Below, piece by piece: positions 44,201 through 56,720 of a DNA stretch of 64,000 nucleotides (position 1 is its first letter; the number at the start of each line of letters is the position of its first letter). The stretch lies in assembly GCF_000715075.1 (NCBI RefSeq), contig NC_134097.1:124060997-124124996 (forward strand), written 5' to 3'. The notes beneath the pieces are model-generated. The model had not been told where the DNA came from. It searched no databases and worked only from the letters and a program-made list of their open reading frames with translations. The DNA comes from Nicotiana tabacum (lineage: Eukaryota > Streptophyta > Magnoliopsida > Solanales > Solanaceae). A program made the position numbers and the translations under genes.

Positions 44201-46744
44201 TACACCAATCTAAGGAAAATCAATATATGCCACTGAATGTAGGTTCTCTGCTATGATATTACATTCAACTAAACAACTCAAGCAATGATACCTGCATCCT
44301 GCTTGTTATCCACAACCTTCTGCTCCAGAACATTGCGTGCACACTCAGATGCCATCCGGAAACCTGATATAAAGAAGCAAATAAAAAATTGAAAGGTATA
44401 CTAAGCATGAAACCAGATTAGGTACCTCAAAGAACATTAATTTTATTACTAAGAAATAGGAACTTGCTATGTTTTGGCTTGATAAACAGAATAGAAATAT
44501 ATTTTGGCAGTTTTGGATTGAAATGTCCAGGCGTGAAGGAATTCAAGCTGTCTCTTGGCAATCTCTCCTTTATAGTAGTAGATTATTTTAGACAGAGGTG
44601 TCTGGGCCAGCTTGCTGCACCTCGACTATTCCTCCGGGTACCTTCTACCTCCTTACCGGGTAACTCTCAGCCCACCAACACTTAGGCAAATGAGACGAAT
44701 TCACCTAGTAATTTTGTCTTGCTGGAAATAGTAGTTGAGTTCTTCTTTTCTTTCATTGTATTACATAGAAACTGTAGATTCTAACTGAAACAGACTCCAT
44801 TATGAAAACAAGCATTGGGACAGATTTGGATGATATTTGCTAATGTAGCACTCAGATATCATCCATGGGTCAATCCTTTTCTAGATTAACAAACGTCAAG
44901 CATCAGAAAGCAAGTACACCAGATGCTTCAATAGATAAAAGAAAAGATGCCCAATTTAAGACAAAGTAGCAAGCATGCATTGCACTAATGGTACACAAGC
45001 AAATTTGATAAAGCAGCCCAAAAGCAGTTTGTACTCTAACTGTTCTGCACATAGGAAGCTTGAAGGAAGCCTAAATAATATACATACACGTGAGTATAAG
45101 AGATGTGTTTTTTTATGAAGTAAACTGATATCACTAAAGAGCATCAGGAAGATGCTAATAGCAAAAGATTTACAAAAGATAGTTAGATCCTATACGAGAG
45201 TGACTAGACTAAGAACATGGAGCTAACGAAATCCAGAAAGCTGTCAATACTATTTACAGGGGACAGAAGGTTCCAATTGAACAAATTAACTAAGCATATA
45301 GCTTTCAGGGAATGAGTTGGAGTTGAGATCCCATCAAAACATCTGCGATTCCTTTCGTTCCAGACACACCAAAAAATAACTGCTTGAATCATTCTCCAGA
45401 TCTTCAACGTGTGTATAAGAGATATGTTAAGACATCAGATCATTAGAACAAACCTGAGATAATTGTCATCGGGTGAATTTTTGAATTTACCAACTTTTCT
45501 GCCTCCCTCAAAAGTTCTCCAGCCAAAACGACTACTGAAGTTGTCCCATCACCAACTTCATCATCCTGTACCTTGGAGATATCTTTAAAAGGGTCAAGGT
45601 ATAACATTCATAAAATCACATCATTTTGTTCCCCAGGATCTCTTTCCTGTGATAAAGTCTCAGCCCCTCTATCTCCTTCAACTATCTTTTTTTTTTTGAA
45701 AAACATATCTCCTTCAACTATCTGTAAAAGGTCTTAAAAATACATATCTGGCATTTTTCTTTAATGATAACTTAAACCAGAAAACAAAGAGGAAGAAGGT
45801 TGTGGTGTAATCTTACACTAAAACCCTTATTACCTGTAACCTATTAAACACTATGTTACATGGATTCATTTTCGGATACGATCCAACTTTAGCTTCAGCC
45901 CTAGTGCCAAGGAGTTCACCAACCAACTACGGAGACTATTTATTTCAAGAAAAATGATCCCTTACTTCAGGGAAAATAACAAGAAATACAGAAATATCAA
46001 GGATACCCACGAGGACCTTGGCAGCTGGATTGTCAATATGGAGGGACTTCAAAATTGTTGCACCATCATTGGTAACTGTAACACTGTGTCCTCTGCCTGT
46101 CGATTGCAAAATTTTATCCTGCAAATATTGAAAATGTAGTATTTGTCAAACCACAATCCTAACTCTTCTCAATACCTGCAAAATACATAATCAAAGACTG
46201 AGCTTACCATCCCCTTAGGTCCTAAGGTTGTCTTTACCAAGTCAGCAATTGCCATTGCTCCAATAAACGACGCCTAGAGTTTCAAACACTCAATTATTTC
46301 AGAAAACTGAAGAATAATAAGCATAAGTTGCTACAAAAAAAGATTGTAGCAGATTCTCAACAAAACACATACATTAACATGGCAATGCAACATATAAACC
46401 TGTCTTTTCTTTCAATATAGATGGAAAATTATGATAACTGTATATACGTACAACCTATATAAATAGTATAATTTTTCAGTGACGGGTGTTTGACCACCCT
46501 TGAGCCTATGTGGCTCCGCCACTGTTCAGTAACCTATTAAAATAGCTTCTACGCAAACTCAGTCGGTATTTGCTGAGAAATGAGACTTACCATCCTAGCG
46601 CGCTCGCCCTTTTCTTCAGTGGCTTCATCTTTGAAGATTTTGTCAATCTGAGAACATAAAAGAACATTATATATAGAATCCACAAGCTAAACGTTATTAA
46701 AACAAACCAAAAAAAGTGGAAAAACAAACATAACGTACCGCCAT
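38265..46744 (-). CDS. CCT2: T-complex protein 1 subunit beta (chaperonin CCT2), eleven coding exons
   Basis: Exons in order of translation: 46744-46739, 46647-46591, 46273-46208, 46118-46007, 45582-45454, 44363-44292, 44071-43956, 42595-42519, 41834-41349, 40315-40000, 38408-38265. All introns are GT..AG. The sum is 1581 bp, exactly 527 codons with the stop, matching the usual CCT2 length. Landmarks: '[11 protein letters not shown]' and '[11 protein letters not shown]' (ATP-binding equatorial domain); '[20 protein letters not shown]' (the TCP-1 signature and nucleotide loop); '[18 protein letters not shown]' (apical domain); '[11 protein letters not shown]'; and C-terminal '[14 protein letters not shown]'. 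CCT2 is one of eight subunits of the cytosolic TRiC/CCT ring that folds actin and tubulin. No disabling change is seen. Introns host a Tourist-like MITE, two L1 tails and a SINE-like piece. Confidence 0.96.
38789..39556. mobile_element. 768-bp Tourist/Harbinger-like MITE in the last CCT2 intron
   Basis: Perfect 19-bp terminal inverted repeats (GGGGTCGTTTGGTAGGATG) are flanked by TTA at 38786-38788 and 39557-39559. A 3-bp TTA duplication is the PIF/Harbinger signature. There is no transposase ORF. A related single end lies at 10522. Confidence 0.92.
40876..41169 (+). mobile_element. 5'-truncated L1 LINE tail in a CCT2 intron
   Basis: The + strand reads like the end of L1 ORF2 ('[13 protein letters not shown]' region near 40915-40950) and ends in an A run (41155-41168). 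The duplication 'ctttttagtgaa' occurs at 40864-40875 and again at 41170-41181, so this ~294-bp insertion has both polyA and a 12-bp target duplication. Confidence 0.88.
44590..44720 (+). mobile_element. SINE-like fragment in a CCT2 intron
   Basis: It contains 'gccagcttgctgcacctcga' (44606-44625), then 'ctattcctccgggtacc' and 'caccaacacttaggcaaatg', phrases I know from Solanaceae SINEs derived from tRNA. The ends are not clear. Confidence 0.5.
45108..45406 (-). mobile_element. 5'-truncated L1 LINE tail, opposite orientation, in a CCT2 intron
   Basis: Minus-strand ORF 45407-45204 includes '[15 protein letters not shown]', the L1 ORF2 end. T's follow the left border (polyA of a minus insertion). 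Target duplications of about 20 bp, 'gtataagagat-tg' with three mismatches, lie at 45088-45107 and 45407-45426. Confidence 0.85.
46470..46520. other. Possible short transposon remnant in CCT2 intron 2
   Basis: 'gtgacgggtgtttgaccacc' and 'gtggctccgccact' recall a Solanaceae repeat whose other copy edges occur near 10239-10376. Weak. Confidence 0.25.
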
Positions 46745-47200
46745 TTGAAAGAAAATGGAGATGTGAAGCTGAACCTTAACAACTATCTAGAACAACAAAA
46801 CAGGTGCGATATCACAACATTACAGAGTCAGTTCAAGAACAAATGTAATTATTCAAAACCCTAAAAATATAAAATCCATTCCCCTTTTACAATCAACGAA
46901 ATAAAAGATCAAATCTTTTTCTTGATAATGATCTTTAACGCAAAACAAAGTAAAACTCAGTCATTTACAGAATACCCATTAGTTAAAATATCTCAGAGAG
47001 AAGATACATAGTGAAGAAATCAGCCACAACAGAACTCTATAGGAAGTTATGAAAATTCAAGACTAGGGCAAAAGATGTGTAAAAGGATAAATTATGAGAA
47101 CATGGTTCGTTTAATGCTACAAGAGATCAGGGAAAAGACACCTGAAATAATAATCGTCGACTATGGCGGCGCCGGAAAAAACTACTTGCACTAGTGAAAG
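46739..47200 (-). promoter_or_regulatory. 5' untranslated region and leader intron of CCT2 (inferred)
   Basis: A leader exon on minus appears to end at 47142 ('atttcag|gtgtc'). A second leader part starts near 46786 after 'gttctag' and leads into ATG at 46744. The region around 47160 ('ccggcgccgcc' on minus) is GC-rich compared with its surroundings. The transcription start is not visible. Confidence 0.4.
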
Positions 47201-47659
47201 TTGGAAAGTGAGAAGGGTTCGGGAGGAAGTGGGAAAACGGAGGTTTAAATGGTCTGATTGGTATTTTATTAGTTTAGTAAGGGTATAATGGTCCTTAGAA
47301 TTTAATGGGCTTGCTCGTTTTGCCTGATCCAATAAGATCGGAGCAAGTGCACAGATAACCCATTTTGGGACTCGCATTTAGATCATGACCTAAATTCTTA
47401 AATTTTTGCAAGTCTAGCCACTTCAGAAGCAAGTGTTGTATTGCTTCAAAGATGATCTTGTACAAAAGAGAATGTTGAGCAGGGGGTTCAAAATCGAACC
47501 GAAACCAAAAATCGAATCGAAACCGAAGCTTAATGGCTTATTGGTATCGGGTTAAAGGTTTAACGGACGGAAAATGGATTAAATTTTTTTTATTAGCGGC
47601 TTATCGATTTGGGAACGAATTATTCAATTTTCTTAACGGATAATCCGTTAACCCGTTAA

Positions 47660-47713
<54 letters not shown>

Positions 47714-47964
47714 TATTTTTATCCATATATATATTAAATAATCAAAAATCCTTCTTCCTCTGGTACTCTATCAAAGTGAATTAGAATAAAAGAAAGCCAA
47801 ATAAAAGGAGTCATCTAACTGTGACAAAAGACAGAATTTGTTGTCTGAAACAAGATAACAATACCAGTTACACCACTGCTTCATCAACTTTGTCTGGGTT
47901 TTAAGGCATCCTAGAATTCTAAGCATGACGAACATTTGTTTTAACAACGGCCAATTGGAAATCT
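47201..47964. other. Intergenic DNA with a transposon-like edge and a TA microsatellite
   Basis: 'ttcaaaatcgaaccgaaacc' and 'cggttaaaggtttaacgg'-like phrases (47490-47660) resemble hAT-type MITE DNA; related inverted phrases lie at 48130-48285. (TA)n runs 47662-47708. Confidence 0.4.
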
Positions 47965-48464
47965 TTCACATAGATTAAGGCCAATGTGCATAAACATAAA
48001 TAAGATTCTAGATAGAAGATTTACCTATCACGATGTCTCTTCTGCTTCGTCCCTCTTAGTACGTCGATCACCTATTTAAACATACAGAGACTACATTTTA
48101 TTTTATTTTGATTGAATTAGGATGATAAAATATCCGATAACTGCCCGATAAGAGCTAAATCGATACCAATCCGCTCGATATCTTATTGGGTGGCTAGCGG
48201 ATTAATACATTTAAAAGCCGATAACTGATGAGTCAAATCGTTAAGAGTAAATAACTATTCAATCCGACCGATAAGCAATCCTAATGTTGAGTTTTATGAG
48301 GAATTTTATTGTTACATGAGTGAAAGGATGGTTAATTTAAAGTTTATAAGTTGGATGGATATATGCAGAGGTGAGGGCGAAGGTAGGAGTCCGGAACCAA
48401 AATATATTTTTTTGAACTCAAAGAACCAAAATATGTGGAAACAAAAGTTGGTGACCATTTTATA

Positions 48465-48543
48465 TATAACGCCCTTTTAAAAGGCGCTATACCTTAACGG
48501 TCGCTTGCCTAGTTAAGTATAGCGCCCTTTTAAAATGCGTTAT
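48465..48543. repeat. Inverted near-palindrome pair inside each duplication copy
   Basis: 'tataacgcccttttaaaagg' (48465-48484) is nearly self-complementary and recurs as 'tatagcgcccttttaaaatg' at 48518-48537, separated by 'ccttaacggtcgcttgcc'. The second copy is at about 49690-49770. Confidence 0.65.
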
Positions 48544-48622
48544 ATGTATAAAGCTTTTTTGAATGACGTTATATGTATAAAACCTTTTTGAATGACGTTA
48601 TATGTATAAAACCTTTTTGAAA

Positions 48623-48624
<2 letters not shown>

Positions 48625-48660
<36 letters not shown>

Positions 48661-48681
48661 TGTGTGTGTGTGTGTGTGTGT
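48625..48681. repeat. (AT)n(GT)n microsatellite, copy 1
   Basis: About 33 bp of AT then about 24 bp of GT. Confidence 0.95.
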
Positions 48682-49190
48682 ATTATATGGGCCCACCAAT
48701 AATTCTTCTGAGCTTAACTGACATGACAATAGTTCAACTGGTATAGTGCCCTTATTTATGGTGTTGTACCTCAAATAATTGTACCTCTAAACTGGTTTTT
48801 GCCTTATTTAAAGAGGTTAAGAATTTTGTAAAAATTCATTCATAAATATTCTCAAGTCTTCTGAAATATTTATTCGTTAAGTTGTTTTGCATTTTGTTGT
48901 TTTATACATATTTTGTTGATCATAACAGATTTTTGCCATATTTAAATATGAAATGGTGAAAAAAGGTCAACGTTATACATGATTCAATGATATACTATTG
49001 CAAATTTTAACATACTATTACTAATTACCATAGTATTTATTTATATTAAGCAAACATTATTATACATACATAAGAAATAGTTTGATTTTTTTTTTTTTGA
49101 ATCGTATTGCATAGCATTTAATGAAAGATTTTAATAAAGTTTCATATTAAATAAAATTTATGTGAATAGCAATAAAGTATTTTATATATA

Positions 49191-50408
<1,218 letters not shown>

Positions 50409-50921
50409 CATTAAAATAATATAATTAATAGTATATTAATATATTATATTTTTTGATATAATAAATAATAAGAATTAATTTTTACATAAAATACACATAC
50501 ATAACACCTAGGTATTTGAAATGAAGTGATAATAACTTATATTACTTAACATCACTGGAGACAATTTTTTCACAATAACATCCGATAAATACAACTTTAT
50601 AAATATTTAAAACATCATATTATGTTGTTTTTGTTTGCTATCTATAAAAAAAATTTACTATTAACATCAAATACCTAATCCACGTTCACCGCACCAATAG
50701 TTCATAATATTGTGCATAAGTTAATCGCAGGAAAGATGTAGTACGTATAATTATGCATAGATGTAGAGCCTAACAATAAAATAGATACTTACAAGGTCAT
50801 ACAAAGCATGTAGCATAAATTATTTATTGTGAGAATTATATTTTTATGTATTATTATTAATATAAAATAGTGCTGGAAATAAAATTGTGAATAATTTAAT
50901 AATATAAATTTTAAAAGTTAT
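50409..50921. other. Very AT-rich DNA before the pararetrovirus, no gene seen
   Basis: No frame of note and no recognisable viral movement-protein sequence. It could be part of the viral insert or host DNA. Confidence 0.4.
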
Positions 50922-51995
50922 TTGTCTTGGTCAGAGTTTAATAAAGTCAAGGGTTTAATTAAACCAAATAGTAAGTATGCTGACAAACCCAGAATGCAAA
51001 CTTACTATTATCCACGTCCTACTCCTCAAGATGTTTTGATAGAGGAACATGATTGGAATCAGACTAATACGTCTTACAGCGGTTTCAAAATATATGAATG
51101 GAATCTTGATGGTTTAACTGATAGGCAATTAACTATTCTTGTGCATAGAATACCTATGTATGCAACTATCTGTAAAAGTGTAAAGAATACAGATAGAACT
51201 ATTTGCAAAATGATTATTGCAGGATTTACTGGCCAACTTCGTGAATGGTGGGATAACTATTTATCCACTTAGGAAAAAGCTTTGGTTATTAATGCAATAG
51301 CCACTGACGAGGGAGTTGATAACTTAGGCATGACTCTAGTAAAAAATAGAGAAGATGCTGTTTATACCCTTGTCCTTACCATTTTGGAACACTTCAATGG
51401 TAGATTTACCAATCAGCATGAGACTGTTCGTACTCTTCTAAATGGTCTTAGATGTAGTAGCCTTAGTGAATTTAGATGGTATAAAGATACCTTTATGAGT
51501 AGGGCTATGGAATTACTCGAAAATAAGTATGAACATTGGAAAGCTAAGTTTATAGATGATATTCCCTCCTTATTTGCTGAGAGAGTAAGAAAAGCTTTAA
51601 GGGGTAGTTACGGTGAAATTCCGTATAAGAATTATACCTATGACAAACTAATAGGAGTTTGCATACAAGAAGGATTAAATTTGTGTAATGAGTTAAAATT
51701 ATCCAGACAGCTTAAGATGGATAAGCTTAAAGAGAAATCTCAATTAGGAGATTTTTGTACCCAGTTTGATTTACCCGAAACTTCTACTCATAGTAAGAAA
51801 AAGAAAAATAGTATCCTAACCCTGATAGCCCTTATAAGAAAAAGAGATCTAGATATAGATCCAAAGAAGAGCATAATTCTAGGAAAACTCATCGTAGGTC
51901 TACTAGATTTACGAAGATTAGGTCTAAGCGAGATCTTGCTGACATTAAGTGCTACAAATGCGGAAAATTTAGCCATATAGCTCCAAATTGTAAGC
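50922..51995 (+). pseudogene. Pararetrovirus capsid region with zinc knuckle
   Basis: Two frames, 50922-51272 (ends in TAG) and 51282-51980, read as one capsid-like protein: Trp/Tyr-rich first half ('GQLREWWDNYL') and a Lys-rich end. The zinc knuckle CxxCxxxxHxxxxC is encoded at about 51948-51992 but lies in a different frame from the preceding ORF, so at least one frameshift separates them. The protein would package the viral DNA/RNA; this copy is broken at 51270 and near 51800. Confidence 0.75.
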
Positions 51996-52738
51996 TTCAA
52001 AAGCTGAAAACCTTAGAACTAGAAGACGAGTTACGTGATAAGGTTTATAGTTTGTTATACACTTTTGGATCAGAATCTGATTATAATTCTGAGACTGATT
52101 CTGAAGCTGAAGTTGATTTACTTGATTTATGTGATAGTGATAAAAATATTAATAATACTTGTACAGCTTGCAAAGGTGATATTTATACTTGTGATGATGA
52201 TGAATTTTATAAATTACAATCTCAATTTCAAGATTTGAACATGAAAACTATTACATTCGAAAATGTAATAGAACTTCTAAAGGAAGTTACCGATGACAAA
52301 CTTCGTAAAAAAATTATTAATTTAGCTGCAGGTTCTAGTTCTAGTAGCTCAAAATCTTTTGAAAAACAAAAGAACGAATTTGAATATTCTGCGCCTTATT
52401 CTTTGTCTGAGATTAATAAGCATCTTCATAAGAACAATACGCCAACCAGAGATGCTTCTTTTGACGATTTAAAAGTCGAAATTGAAAATTTGAAAAGAGA
52501 TATTAAGTCTCTTAAACAGAATCAAATGATTTGTGATCACATGATTACTCAGATAGAGAAAAATAATTCCCTAGTTGATTTTCCAAATGACAATAATTTT
52601 TCGAATGACAATAATTTTTCGAATGACAAAGGAAAAGGAATTTCTAAAATCAATGATAGTGAAAAACCTGATATGTTTTTAGGAATGATGCAAATTGTTA
52701 CTGCTCATAAATGGTATACTAAATACTATTTCAATTGA
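51996..52738 (+). pseudogene. Acidic, coiled-coil segment downstream of the capsid knuckle
   Basis: The open frame 52052-52738 is acidic at first (Asp/Glu/Ser-rich), has a CxxC pair at 'CTACKGDIYTC', a Ser run and then a predicted coiled coil with 'LKVEIENLKRDIKSLKQNQ'. A tandem 'NDNNFS' repeat sits near 52590-52625. In related viruses this joins capsid to protease. It overlaps the next frame at 52695-52738. Confidence 0.6.
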
Positions 52739-53864
52739 TAATAGTTTTTCTATAACTGATGTTGCTATGATTGATAGTGGAACTGATGTAAGCTGCATTC
52801 AAGAAGGGCTAGTACCTACTAAATATTTTCAAAAAACCACTCATTTGGTTAAATCTGCTTCTGGTCATGCTTTAGATATAAAGTATAAATTACCAAATAC
52901 ACGTATTTGCCAAAACAAAGTCTGTATTACTCACTTTTTCTATTTGGTAAAAAATCAGCTATACCCTCCAATTATTCTTGGAACACCTTTTATTAATGCT
53001 ATTTATCCTTTTACTAGTATAGATTCGAAAGGATTTACTGCTACTTATCAGGATAAAGAAATCAGCTATTCTTTTGTTACAAACCCCGTAACAAGAGATA
53101 TTAATACTCTGATTAATATGAAGCAGAGGCATATTGATTCTTTGCAATTAGAAATATTGAGTATGAATATATTCGATACTTTAAAATCTGCTAAAGTACA
53201 GGAAAAAATTAAGTTGATTGCTGAACAAATTGCTGTTGATATTTGTATCGAGCATCCTAGTGACTTTTGGAACCGCAAAAGACATATAGTTACTTTCCCT
53301 TACGAAGATAATTTCTTTGAGGATAATATTCCTACTAAATCACGACCTTGTCAGATGAACGCTGAACTGGTCGAATTCTGCAAAAAAGAAATTGACAATT
53401 TGTTACAAAAGGGTTTGATAAAACCTTCAAAGTCTTCTTGGTCTTGCACTGCTTTTTATGTAAACAATGCTGCAGAAAAAGAACGTGGCATTCCTAGATT
53501 GGTTATAAATTATAAACCTTTAAATAGATATTTAAAACGGATTAGGTACCCTATCCCCAATAAAAAGGATTTGTTATCAAGATTATATGATGTCAATATA
53601 TTTTCAAAGTTTGATTTGAAATCTGGATATTGGCAGATTCAAATATTTAAAGAGCATATTTATAGGACCGCTTTTAATGTTTCATTTGGCCAATATGAAT
53701 GGAATGTTATGCCCTTTGGTTTGAAAAACGCCCCTTCTGAATTTCAGAAAATAATGAATGATATCTTTAACCCATACTTAGATTTTATCATCGTTTATAT
53801 TGATGACATATTAGTATTCTCTAAAATATTTGAAATGCATATAAGGCATCTTAATATTTTTTAA
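52695..53864 (+). pseudogene. Pararetrovirus protease and reverse transcriptase
   Basis: A 389-codon open frame. The aspartic protease has its catalytic triplet in 'AMIDSGTDVS' near residue 28 and a distal 'IILGTPFI'. The RT begins around residue 215 with 'LLQKGLIKPSKSSWSC', then 'RLVINYKPLN', 'FSKFDLKSGYWQI', 'MPFGLKNAPSEFQKIM' and the catalytic 'YIDDILVFS'. All active residues appear kept. The frame is lost at 53862, after which the RT thumb and RNase H continue in other frames. Confidence 0.88.
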
Positions 53865-54619
53865 AAAATAGTTATACAAAATGGTTTAGTTATTTCTAAA
53901 CAAAAAATGAGTCTATTCAAACAGACGTTCGATTTTTAGGACATAATATTTGTCAAGGAAAAATTACTCCTATTCAAAGATCAATTGATTTTGCATCAAA
54001 ATTTCCTGATGTTATTACTGATAGAACTCAGTTACAGAGATTTTTGGAAAGTTTAAATTACATATCTCCTTTTTATAAAGGTCTATCCCGAGATTTGGCC
54101 CCTTTATATGACAGGCTAAAAAAGAATTATAAACAACCTTGGACTGATAATCATACTTTGCTCGTTAGAATTATTAAATAGCGTGTTAAGTCTTTACCAT
54201 GCTTAACTCTTGCTAATCCAGCATGGCAAAAGATTATTGAGATAAATGCGTCTAATATTGGCTACGGTGGGATTTTAAAACAAGTAAATCCCAGCAATAA
54301 CTATGAATATTTGATAAGATTTCACTCTGAAAAATGGACTGAAGCCCAAAAAAAAATATGCTAATGTGGCTCATGAAATGTTGACCATTGTTAAATGTGT
54401 TTTAAAATTTCAGGACAATTTATATAATCAAAAGTTTTTGATAAAAATTGATGCTCAATCTGTTAAATATATGTTTAACAAAGATTTCAAACATGATGTT
54501 TCAAAATTAATATTTGTTAGATGGCAAGGCCAATTAGCGCCTTTTGATTTTGAAATTTAGTATAAAAAGGGAGTTGATAACCCTCTTCCTGATTTTTTAT
54601 CTCGTGAATACTTAGATTA
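53865..54619 (+). pseudogene. Pararetrovirus RT thumb and RNase H, frameshifted
   Basis: Fragments after the frame break include the RT connection near 54030-54120 and RNase H from about 54220. The last frame, 54366-54560, has 'AHEMLTIVKCV' and 'KIDAQSVKYMF' with the RNase H Asp, ending in TAG. The tail 'NPLPDFLSREYL' follows to the stop at 54618-54620. Internal stops at about 54180, 54363 and 54560 disable it. Confidence 0.75.
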
Positions 54620-54622
54620 ATC

Positions 54623-56260
54623 ATGAATTTCTATACAGCTTTTCTCGATGAAAAAACGTTAATCACTATTATAAAGGTGATCAGATTATACAAAGACTTA
54701 CAAAGTCTTATAATTGAAAAAATTATTGACGATATTATAGAAGAAGAATTCTCTATTCATGATTACTCTGATGAAATTAGAGATGATATGCAAGACTATT
54801 ATTTCTCTGAATAAAATGAATTGTTATATGTGCAGCATGGACCCTTCTTGGGCCAGAGATAGAGGCAAAGGGAAAGGGGGAAGATCCTCCCCAGGAAAAT
54901 CATATTCTCACGGATCGTCATACGGATCCTCATCCAATTCCTCAATAATACAAATGGGAAAAGGAGTTTGATAAACTCTTCAAAATTAGATCTCAAAGGC
55001 GGATCTTTGTCAACCCCTTCTATTAACCTGGAAGATATTCCAGAAGACAGTCCGTTATACGGACATCTGCAGGCATATTTAGCCGCCCAAAAGCAAAGTG
55101 ATACATTTGCTTCAGTTGCCAAAGAAGAGTACACTGATGATATCAAGTCCTATGAAAAACTACCAAATAAAGAAGTGATATTTCTTTTAGAAAACTCTGA
55201 GATTCAGAGGAAAAATGAGCCATGGAAGATATTCCAAAGGTATTTGATTAATGGATTATATTATCTGGGTGAGTCATACAAAACCCGTTCTTATTATGAG
55301 ACTATTCTCACCAGCACAGGCAGTGCAGAATTTCAGCACTTTTCTGGTTATAACACAAATGAGAATGTTTATAACTTCTCAAAAATTATTATTAAACAGA
55401 TTATATATGTTGAAGACTGGGGGATTTCCACAATGAAAGAAAGGCAGATAAGCTTTAACAAATCTCTTATGAATTTTATATACTGGGATTATATCCAAGC
55501 CTTTGATAAAGTGCTTTCTTATAATAATGAGAGACATAAGCATACTTGGTTCATAAAAGTATGTTCAAAGATATTTGTAGGACCCATTCCTAATTGGTTC
55601 CTAAATTGGTGGTCATGTCATGGTCCAAAGGTAAAGATTTTGCCTGACCCTTTTCTTACGTTATACAAAGAATGAGCTAAAGTTTCGCCAGATTTAAATG
55701 AGTTATACCACACAGATCATATCTGCTATCTGGAAAAAATTGACTAGATATATTTCTTTATTAAATTCTCAATTCCATGGATTCATAAATGGACCCCAGA
55801 ACTGGGATTCACTGAGGACCAAATTCTTTGCTTATATAGGGTGTTTTATAATAATTTTTGGGATAAATTGATGAAAAAAGATCCCAAAACAAAATTGTTA
55901 TATGGTCAAGAACTCTTGGATTCCATTAAAAGAAAAATCCAAGAATACTCAACCACTCCTGAAAAGAAAATGATTGATGATAACTCAGTCAAACATATTG
56001 CTAGAAGAATCTCTATTCAAGAAGGAGATAAGAATGAAATGACCAGCCAATATTTGGAAGAACTAAAAATAAATTTACTTCAATCTCTTAATCAATATGA
56101 GGGATATGACACTTCAATGCAAAGTGAAACAAACAACGATGAATCTGCAGAATATGATTCCCAGCCTATGCAATCAGAGAAGATATTACCTGATAAAGCC
56201 ATAGACAAGGCAGAAGATTTTCTCCAACAGATGAAAGAATTAGAGAGAAAGAGTTTGTGA
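54623..56260 (+). pseudogene. Downstream pararetrovirus ORF(s), function uncertain
   Basis: Frames 54623-54814, 54839-54971 (Gly/Ser/Lys-rich start), 54968-55675 and 55841-56260 follow one another and appear to be one or two proteins split by frameshifts. 54968-55675 is Trp/Tyr-rich near its end ('NWFLNWWSCHGP'). 55841-56260 ends in an acidic Gln/Glu-rich stretch. By position they correspond to the last ORF of solendovirus-like viruses (a putative transactivator), but no motif proves a function. Confidence 0.55.
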
Positions 56261-56297
56261 TCAATTTGATTATACCGACTAAGGACCCCACATTCAA

Positions 56298-56356
56298 ACA
56301 GTAGAAACACTGTTTACACAGTAGAAACACTGTATACACAATAGATACACTGTGTA
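56298..56356 (+). repeat. Three tandem 20-bp units upstream of the viral TATA box
   Basis: 'gtagaaacac' recurs at 56301 and 56321, and 'atagatacac' at 56341, period exactly 20 bp, each followed by 'tgt-tacaca' variants. They lie 60-120 bp upstream of the TATA-like box, where enhancer repeats of pararetrovirus promoters occur. Confidence 0.8.
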
Positions 56357-56414
56357 AGGGACCCATATAAGGGACCCCACTTTACTGTGCATAGATTCTT
56401 TATGTTTTTTTTCT

Positions 56415-56540
56415 TTTCTATAAGTAGGATCCTTCTCTCATTTTGAAGGGGCATCAGAAGAAAAACACTCTCTCTTCTCTCTTTAATCTCTCTCTACTGT
56501 AAATCCCTCTCCTTTATAAGCATTCAAAGTAAATAAACAT
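56415..56540 (+). promoter_or_regulatory. Pararetrovirus promoter and polyA region
   Basis: TATA-like 'tctataagtagg' (56417-56428), then a pyrimidine-rich leader ('ctctctcttctctctttaat'), and AATAAA at 56532-56537 about 110 bp downstream. Close TATA and AATAAA fit a pregenomic RNA with terminal redundancy. Confidence 0.55.
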
Positions 56541-56720
56541 TTAAAGTTCATCATCTTCAGGCCTTGCATCCCAACCTTAAGAGGTATTTATTTATTTATT
56601 TTATTTTAGTTGATACTTCGTTTCTCTCCCCAGCCGTGACTATGTCCGGTTAAATAGATTCATATTTATGTTGAATGTCTAACTTCTCTTTCATATTAAC
56701 CATGAAAGATCCAGACTCTA

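Larger units (their letters stand above)
47965..49190. repeat. Copy 1 of a 1.2-kb tandem duplication
   Basis: It begins 'ttcacatagattaaggcc' and ends before the same phrase at 49191, an offset of 1226 bp. Near-identical to copy 2 except for microsatellite length, one extra ~28-bp unit, a short 'tattatatgggcccaccaa' segment and a few single-base changes. No coding sequence. Confidence 0.95.
50922..56620 (+). mobile_element. Endogenous pararetrovirus (Caulimoviridae), decayed
   Basis: The order is capsid region with zinc knuckle, aspartic protease, RT, RNase H, further ORFs, then a promoter and polyA region, all on +. There is no LTR and no integrase. The protein order and the long downstream ORFs fit a tobacco-vein-clearing-like (solendovirus) type, which is inference. 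The movement-protein part expected upstream is not visible. Multiple frameshifts and stops break every large gene. Codon use is AT-rich, unlike the neighbouring genes. Confidence 0.85.
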
